From assembly GCA_032871835.1 (NCBI GenBank), contig CM065296.1:568001-632000 (forward strand): 64,000 nucleotides of DNA. The letters run 5' to 3'. This document shows positions 58,191 through 64,000 of the stretch, one piece after another. Source of the stretch: Dipteronia dyeriana (taxonomy: Eukaryota > Streptophyta > Magnoliopsida > Sapindales > Sapindaceae). A program made the position numbers and the translations under genes. A model generated the notes under the pieces. The model ran no database searches, was not told the DNA's origin, and saw only the letters and a program-made list of their open reading frames with translations. Position 1 is the first letter of the stretch. Each line of letters opens with the position of its first letter.

Positions 58191-58345
58191 TAAGAGAGAG
58201 CCGGAGTGAGTTTAAGAGATGTGCTCTGCCATCTTTGTCAAAGGGGGTCTTCGGCTATCGTTTCGTCTGCTCAGGCTTTCGAGCAGTGAGAGTCCCCGAG
58301 CATACAGGGGAAGGTAGCCGAGTAGTACCTTCTGGACCATCTTGA
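58191..58345. other. GC-richer segment of unknown origin
   Basis: A roughly 150-bp segment clearly richer in G+C than its surroundings. It contains a short perfect hairpin (CTGCTC, loop, GAGCAG at about 58268-58287) and a GGCTA/TAGCC pair. It resembles organelle-like or structured RNA sequence but was not identified. Confidence 0.3.
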
Positions 58346-59713
58346 TTGGCTAAGCATAGCCAGAGTATTAAATCTGGTAGATCACCCAATTCCAACTATC
58401 AGAAATCCAATGTAAAAAGAAAATCAGAACTCAAGTAATCTCAAAATCGTAAGATATTGAAACCAAACTTGTAGACCATTTACTAAACCTTAATACCTTG
58501 AATGTGTCAAAGCGGTGGTTGAAATGACGCTTTTCTCATTATGCTGATGACAAAGTGAGATATATAAAGGGCAAGTTAAGTTCACTAGACTAGTTGCGAT
58601 CAGGCTCAAAACCAAGCTTCAATTCAATGGGGTAAACTCAAAGTTTAGTTCCCACGTTATTCCTCAGATTGAGTTTGATGTGCTGTAACATGATCTAGGT
58701 CTCGTTCTTGCCCATGTGTTATTGAGTTTCCACAACTCAATGGGGTAAACTAAAAGTTTAGTGCCCCCGTTGTTCCTCAGATTGAGTTCGATGTGCTGTA
58801 GCATGATCCAGGTCTTGTTCTATCCCATGAGTTTCCACAAGGAAACTGAGAGTTAGCTGTTACATAAGATGAAACAGGAGTCACTTGCCAGTAGAGAGAA
58901 ACAATTTACTCACCATACAATACAGCATTTGCCCAATTATACCTGGAATTTCCCTAAAAGCTATGAAACTAGGATAAAGCCCTAGGGAAAAACCTTTTAA
59001 CTTGACTGCAAAAGCTAAGTTATAGCTGCTTCTTCGTCTAGGATCAGTGTATCACAAAGATTAAACAATTCTAAAATCCATTAACTCTCACAATTCTTTC
59101 AGTTCACAGACCAATGTGCTTTGTTTGTACATAATTAGGTCACTTTACTGATGATTATTTTTTTCTATCAAGTCTATAATAGCTCGGACTCTTATCTAGC
59201 ACAGTAATATTCCCAGTAATATGTCAAAAGTGAATAAAACCAGGCTTAAGTAAATGAGATCATATGTAACTAACATATTTACTTCTAAAAAATTCATATA
59301 GGCGAGACTAATCTCACCACACTAAGCTTTCCTATCAAAGCAAGCCAACTGGGGAAAACAAGTTAACAAGACAACAATAGTAATGTTTTTTAAGTACCAA
59401 GTTAAAAATCTTACAATTACCAATCAAGATGCAATATAAATCAATAATATGTAACAGCACCATTATCCAATGTCTCGTGGAAAGATGCAATTAGCACTAA
59501 GTTCTAGTCAAACAAGAAGAAGTTTCAGAACAATGCAGAAATTTAAATAGAACAATAATAAACACGTACCTCTAGGCTCTAGGAAATAGGAAGAGCACAT
59601 ATGCAACTTCCCACAAGCAGAAAACTGTCACCATCAAAAAGAATCCGTTAAATTTGGAACAAGAAATACGTCTTGCAAGCGCCGGGCCTTGTTTTCAACA
59701 ATTACAATTCCCA
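58346..59713. other. Intergenic sequence and 3' flank of the PPR gene
   Basis: It contains a tandem duplication of about 112 bp (58622-58733 and 58734-58845; shared tcaatggggtaaactc..agtttag and gatgtgctgta.catgatc). No coding feature. Confidence 0.5.
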
Positions 59714-61231
59714 CTATGCCCATGCATAGTTATGCTTATTAAAGTTGGCAGACTCATTGTTCCTAGCCAACCACTTTCGATAGAGGTCAAATGCAATATC
59801 CGGCTCATTCAATTTGCAGTGTTTCTGAATAAGTATCTGAAATGGAACATGATCAATCTGAAAACCAGATTTTTGCATCTTGACAAAAAGCTCTTCTGCC
59901 TCCCTTATGTTACCTCTTATGCAATGACCTCTAATTAATTCAGTATAAGTTATTAGATCAGGTTCATGTCCACTTCTCAGCATTTCATCATACAATTTAA
60001 GAGCTAAACGAATGTTCCCCAAGTTACAAGAGGCGCCTATCAATAGATTATATGTAACCTTATCAGGGAAAATGCCATTTAGAAGCATCTCTCTTTTAAG
60101 AGAATACGCATCAAAAGCATTTCCTCGTTTTATTTGAGCATGAATTAATGCATTAAAGGTAAATACATTTGGTGCAACACCAAAAGACAACATTTGATCT
60201 CGAACAGAGAATGCTTGAGCGAGATCTCCACATCTGCCATAACCATCAATTATCAGGTTCCATAAATGAGGTTGTGGCACAATTGATTTCTCTATCATAG
60301 AAAGAAGAAATTCATTGGCCTTAACAACATCTCCGTGAACACACAGTCCTTGAATCATCATTTTGTATGAAATCTGATTTGGAGCAACTCCTTCTCTAGA
60401 CATTACACCATATATGTAACACGCCTCATCTAATTTTCCTTCTTTGCAAAGACCACTTAGGAGAGTATTGAAAGTAATAACATCCGGAAGTAAACCCTTT
60501 TTTATCATTTGACAGAAGAACATGTATGCAAAGTTCATATCCCTACTCGAGCAAAATCCATTGATGAGGACATTATATGCAACAACGTCTATTTTGGGAT
60601 TCATTTCAGATATATCATCCCAAAATCCAAGGGCTTGAATCATATCTCCACTCTTAAAACAGTTATCCATAAGTATAGTTGAAGTAACTAAATCAGAGGT
60701 TGCCTCAACGTTGTCATCGGCTAATATCTCTCCGAGAAACTTCACAGCATCCCCTAAAGAGCCTTTCTTGCATAGTGCATCTACCAGTATGTTACAAGTT
60801 ACTCTATTTGGCCTAATACCACAATTTTCCATAGTAGAGAAAAGATAAAGAGCTTTATCCACATCATTCACGTTAATATAACCCTTGATAAAAGTATTGT
60901 AGGTTGCACAGTTAGGGGAGGGACCCATTTCTAACATTTCTCTAATAAGCCAGTCCGCCTTCTCCATGTCACCATTTTTGCACAGCCCATTAACAAGATA
61001 GTTGTGTGTAAGCACATCAGGAACAATACCTTTCTGTATCAATTTTCTCCGCAAACTTAGAGCTGCTCCCAACTTCCCTCCCAAAGATAGATCCCTAATC
61101 ATACTAACATGTTCTCTATAATCAATTTCCAAACTGCATCCTTTAACACCTATCTTTACTAAAGATATGTTCTCCCTGCAAAAATTCACGTAAGAGACAA
61201 ATAAATGGCTAGACGTTATACCAAACGACAT
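59714..61231 (-). CDS. Pentatricopeptide repeat (PPR) protein, P class
   Basis: An uninterrupted frame of 505 codons. About a dozen 35-residue PPR motifs fill residues 40-495; typical phrases are YNTFIKGYINVNDVDKAL, CNILVDALCKKGSLGDAVKF, YNVLINGFCSSRDMNFAY, FNTLLSGLCKEGKLDEAC and YNLLIGASCNLGNIRLAL. There is no E, DYW or SMR domain, so P class. Such proteins bind organellar RNA and act in its stabilising, splicing or translation. The start is the ATG at 61231, which lies two bases after a good acceptor (ATATATCAG|GA); the only in-frame extension upstream begins with TTG. The N-terminus has no obvious transit peptide. The nearby upstream small gene may share its transcript. Confidence 0.9.
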   Translation of the reverse strand: MSFGITSSHLFVSYVNFCRENISLVKIGVKGCSLEIDYREHVSMIRDLSLGGKLGAALSLRRKLIQKGIVPDVLTHNYLVNGLCKNGDMEKADWLIREMLEMGPSPNCATYNTFIKGYINVNDVDKALYLFSTMENCGIRPNRVTCNILVDALCKKGSLGDAVKFLGEILADDNVEATSDLVTSTILMDNCFKSGDMIQALGFWDDISEMNPKIDVVAYNVLINGFCSSRDMNFAYMFFCQMIKKGLLPDVITFNTLLSGLCKEGKLDEACYIYGVMSREGVAPNQISYKMMIQGLCVHGDVVKANEFLLSMIEKSIVPQPHLWNLIIDGYGRCGDLAQAFSVRDQMLSFGVAPNVFTFNALIHAQIKRGNAFDAYSLKREMLLNGIFPDKVTYNLLIGASCNLGNIRLALKLYDEMLRSGHEPDLITYTELIRGHCIRGNIREAEELFVKMQKSGFQIDHVPFQILIQKHCKLNEPDIAFDLYRKWLARNNESANFNKHNYAWA

Positions 61232-61233
61232 TC

Positions 61234-61655
61234 CTGATATATCACCCAAGCAAGTAAGTAAATTGTCGTTTTCAATGAATATATAGGGGGTTCAAATTTG
61301 TGAAAATGTCAAAATATATGCCAGAATGCCAATATTACAATGATAGTTTTTTATACTGGTATTTGGTACCACCAAAAATCCAAACATATCACAAAAATTT
61401 CGGGAATACTATCAATATTTACTTCCTTGCACTTAATACAAAAGATCAAAAGGTCTCATCGCAACTATTCACTCAATGCGGAAGACAAAAATCATTCAAA
61501 ATCCAAATTCAACAGGAAAGCTCAAGTGAACTCGAGTTGCATATCACAACTCCTAGATTGTAGACAACATAACAGCAAGAACAACAATAAAAAATGAAGC
61601 TGATAGCAATCTTTCAACAAGTCATTTCGTACAGAGTTGAAATGAAAAGGCTGAC
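61234..61655 (-). other. Intron or spacer between the small gene and the PPR gene
   Basis: It has a donor (GAG|GTCAGC) at 61655 and an acceptor (TATCAG) at 61234, so it can be an intron of one transcript. No further coding sequence. Confidence 0.5.
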
Positions 61656-62158
61656 CTCATTGTTTTCAAACGGTCCAAATTTTCCTTCAACATTGCATCC
61701 AACACATTGAAGACTGCGTGTGGATCTCCTTTATCGTCATAATTCTCCTTATTCGAACAAAACCAATCTTGAGTTTTAGCTCGACAACCATCAGCAACAT
61801 TGGCCATTATATTTTTCAATGTAGAAGGCAATATATCATCATCGCTACGAATCCTACGCATACATTTGCATATTCATTAAGTAAAGAATAAAATGAATAT
61901 ATATACATATATCTTAAGAAATATTTCTAAAAAATGTACCTTGAGTTGGAAAACAGTTGAGCGACATTGAGTTTGATGGAGTCGAGAGTTTGATTGACGA
62001 ATCGAAAGATGAGAAATTGTAATGAAGAAGGAGATTCTCCACAGGCAATCGATAGCTGAAATAATAAATAATAAAAACAAACAATTAGTGAATGAAAAAT
62101 AATACTAAAAAGAGACGATTTTTAATCCATTTTTTGGAGCGACGAAACTCACAGCCAT
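61656..62158 (-). CDS. Small conserved-looking protein of unknown function, three exons
   Basis: The ATG is at 62158. Exons 62158-62153, 62055-61940 and 61853-61656 join in phase (ATGGCT|CTATCG; AACTCAAG|GATTCG) to a frame of about 107 codons: MALSIACGESPSSLQ, FVNQTLDSIKLNVAQLFSNS, DDDILPSTLKNIMANVADGC, HAVFNVLDAMLKENLDRLKTM. No known domain is recognised. After residue 107 it either reads on through the donor and stops at 61622, or is spliced to the PPR exon and stops after eight codons. The intact frame across three exons argues for a real gene. GGCCCA-type motifs upstream fit a housekeeping promoter. Confidence 0.6.
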
Positions 62159-62400
62159 TGTTTTGCTTATCCCGTGTCTGTTCTTATCGAATCTCCAGCT
62201 CAATCATCTGCAGACTGCAATGGCGCACACACACGACACAACACAAAGTCGTAGAAGAGAAGACGCAAACTCTGTTTCTGTCCCTCGCTGTTTAGGATCC
62301 GAAACTTCTTACAAGGCTCCAGCCCAACTACGGCCCAACCCAACCCAAGCCCATTTCGTTTTCTTGGTCGGGCCCAGGAAAATCAATAATCGGTTTAAGT
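62159..62400 (-). promoter_or_regulatory. Promoter of the small gene/PPR transcript
   Basis: Several GGCCCAA and GGGCCC motifs (62322-62378), the site II type seen in plant genes for organelle and growth functions. The ATG of the small gene is at 62158. Confidence 0.45.
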
Positions 62401-63320
62401 GATTGATAACCATCTGATTCATGCCTGAGTGCAAAAAACAAGACGACATAAACCAATCAAAAACCCAAAATGGGACGGATTAAACCAAAAAAAAAATCAC
62501 TGAGAAAAGGTTTTTGCAAAGTACGGTAATTTTTCAAAATGGGAACAGACCCATAAAATTTCTTCTACATATACAAGTAGCAGGAACTATCACACATCGA
62601 TCCATCCATCTAACCAGAATTTTCTTCAAGAATTCATTATCAGCAACCCCATTTTTTTATTAACTAGAAATTCTTTCAGCGGCTACTTATTTGACATGGG
62701 CAGTCATTTCTTGATTATAAATCGAACTATCATCAAGTAATGTGATTGTTTTGAGTACATATTAAAACCCATTTTGATGCTTATTTAAGGTTTGGTTTTA
62801 ATCAGAAATGTATCTTCTTTTAAATACAAAAACAACTACCACCACGAAAATCAATTTACAAAAACATCAATGACCTCTCGATCCAGATTTAGCACCAAAA
62901 GTAGACAAGAAAATAAATTGAAAAAGAAAAGTAACACAAGCACAGACGCAAATACAAACGATTACCCATTTCGCTAAACAGCAAAAGAAACGGAGTTGAA
63001 GTGGTCTGAGCACACCGTTGATTTTTCGAAAAGCCAAAATCAGAAAACCAATCAAAAACCCAAAATGGAAAAACCAATTAAACCGAAAAAACCGAAATCT
63101 AAAAACTTCAAACCACTTTCAGACTGGGTTTGATTTGGGTGTTGGTGGTTCTGGGTTTGATTTCGTGGAGGGTTTATGGGAGTTGGTAGCGACGACGACG
63201 ATTGGAGGGGTTTGATTTGGGTGTTGGGTCTGCTTGGTCTGGTCTTGGACTCTTGGTTTAGGCGATGGGAGAGGGAGGGTTTGCACAGAGAGAGATGGGA
63301 TTCAGGCGGTGTCTATGTAT
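62401..63320 (-). other. Leader-like sequence of unclear identity
   Basis: On the minus strand, 63310-63020 is CT-rich with CCCTCTCCC, CACCCAAATC and CGTCGTCGTC runs, resembling a plant 5' UTR, and an ATG follows at about 62978 with only a short frame. It may be an upstream alternative leader exon for the small gene. No protein is supported. Confidence 0.3.
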
Positions 63321-63847
63321 TAGGGGCGGATATTAACTTACGATTCGAACCGTATTCGATTCGATTCGTAAGGGTAATTCGCTTTAAACCGGTTTAAAAA
63401 TTAGAAATTGAAATTTTTTTCGGTTTAAACCGGTTTTATTTTCTTAAAACCGGATTTGACCGAATAAACCGAGTATATAAATAAATAAAAAACAGAATAT
63501 ATTTAATATATTTAAGGGTAATATATTTTTAATTGATTTAATTTTTTTTAATATATTTTTAAGTTAGGTTTGATTTTGGCTTTTTAGTTATTTTAATGTC
63601 CAAAATTAGTATCCAATAATCCATTAATGATAAAAAAAAAAATCAAAAAGCCTATTAAGTTAGCCGGTTCATTAAGCCCAAAACCGAATTGAATCGAATC
63701 GATTAAAATAGGTTCAATTCAATTCGGTTCTCATTTCTTATTAGGTTCAAACCGATTGAACCGATTCAATTTTGGATGAATCGAAATATTTTATATTCAA
63801 TTGGGTTTGATCTAAAATCGAATCGAATCGAACTATGTCCACCCCTA
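63321..63847. mobile_element. hAT-type MITE with GATTCG/AATCGA repeats
   Basis: Left end TAGGGGCGGATA, right end reversed TAGGGGTGGACAT; the interior next to both ends has ATTCGATTCGA-type repeats and TTAAACCGG repeats. This TIR and composition fit a non-autonomous hAT family. No clean 8-bp duplication was found. Confidence 0.6.
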
Positions 63848-64000
63848 CTAATATGTATGTTTGTAATTATTATTATTATTTTTTGAAGCATTGAGGGTAA
63901 AATGCTTGTCCTGTACATGGGACAAGTCTGGCCAGGAACAGTTTTTTGTATTTTTTTATCCCGGTTGTCTCGTTACTTTTTGTTCCATACTTAAAACACG
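63848..64000. other. Window end, no feature seen
   Basis: AT-rich tail with a short TTA run; nothing recognised. Confidence 0.5.

Noticed and set aside
59714..61249. PPR start at 61249
   Set aside because: The codon there is TTG; the first ATG in frame is 61231, directly after a splice acceptor.
63018..63397. Plus-strand ORFs near the window end
   Set aside because: Composition-driven frames in leader-like and MITE sequence, without domains.

Overview
The window is AT-rich nuclear DNA from a eudicot-type plant. The evidence is spliced genes with GT..AG introns, a P-class PPR gene, a peroxisomal CHY1-type hydrolase, a three-KH RNA-binding gene, and dense LTR retrotransposons, hAT, PIF/Harbinger and MITE insertions. 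No rRNA, tRNA or CRISPR array was found. The species cannot be named from the sequence alone.

Layout. 0-2 kb: remnant of a Myb/SANT-like gene with a leader intron. 2-4 kb: unassigned repeat. 4-30 kb: a decayed tandem copy (copy A, minus strand) of a KH-domain gene. Its exons are pushed apart by a hAT MITE, a 10.6-kb Tat-lineage Ty3/Gypsy element, a minus-strand LTR element, a rearranged Ty1/Copia element with inverted LTRs, a hAT-like insertion in exon 1, a Mutator-type MITE and a foldback repeat cluster. 30.35-35.25 kb: a nearly full-length Ty1/Copia element with both LTRs, sitting at the junction of the KH tandem duplication. 35.4-40.4 kb: the better preserved KH gene (copy B, minus strand) with a long first intron of internal repeats. 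40.8-54.7 kb: a partial duplicate of the 3' exons of the neighbouring CHY1-like gene. It is split by a 9-kb two-gene PIF/Harbinger element (itself interrupted by a SIRE-like Copia fragment), by a 470-bp tandem duplication and by a 3.7-kb hAT element. 55.4-57.8 kb: an intact 14-exon 3-hydroxyisobutyryl-CoA hydrolase-like gene ending in the peroxisomal signal SKL. 59.7-62.2 kb: a PPR gene and, upstream on the same strand, a small three-exon gene of unknown function. 62.4-64 kb: leader-like sequence and a hAT-type MITE.

The probable functional host genes are the KH gene (copy B), CHY1, the PPR gene and the small upstream ORF, all on the minus strand. The rest is mobile DNA or broken copies. Many insertions can be ordered in time because their target-site duplications are visible and because duplicated host segments give the empty-site sequence.

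No convincing new biochemical system was found. The most unusual structures are the Copia derivative with head-to-head LTRs inside one CTTGG duplication, the 43-bp direct repeat flanking a Copia element, the antisense gene and tandem repeats of the Tat element, and the possible read-through transcript joining the small ORF to the PPR gene.
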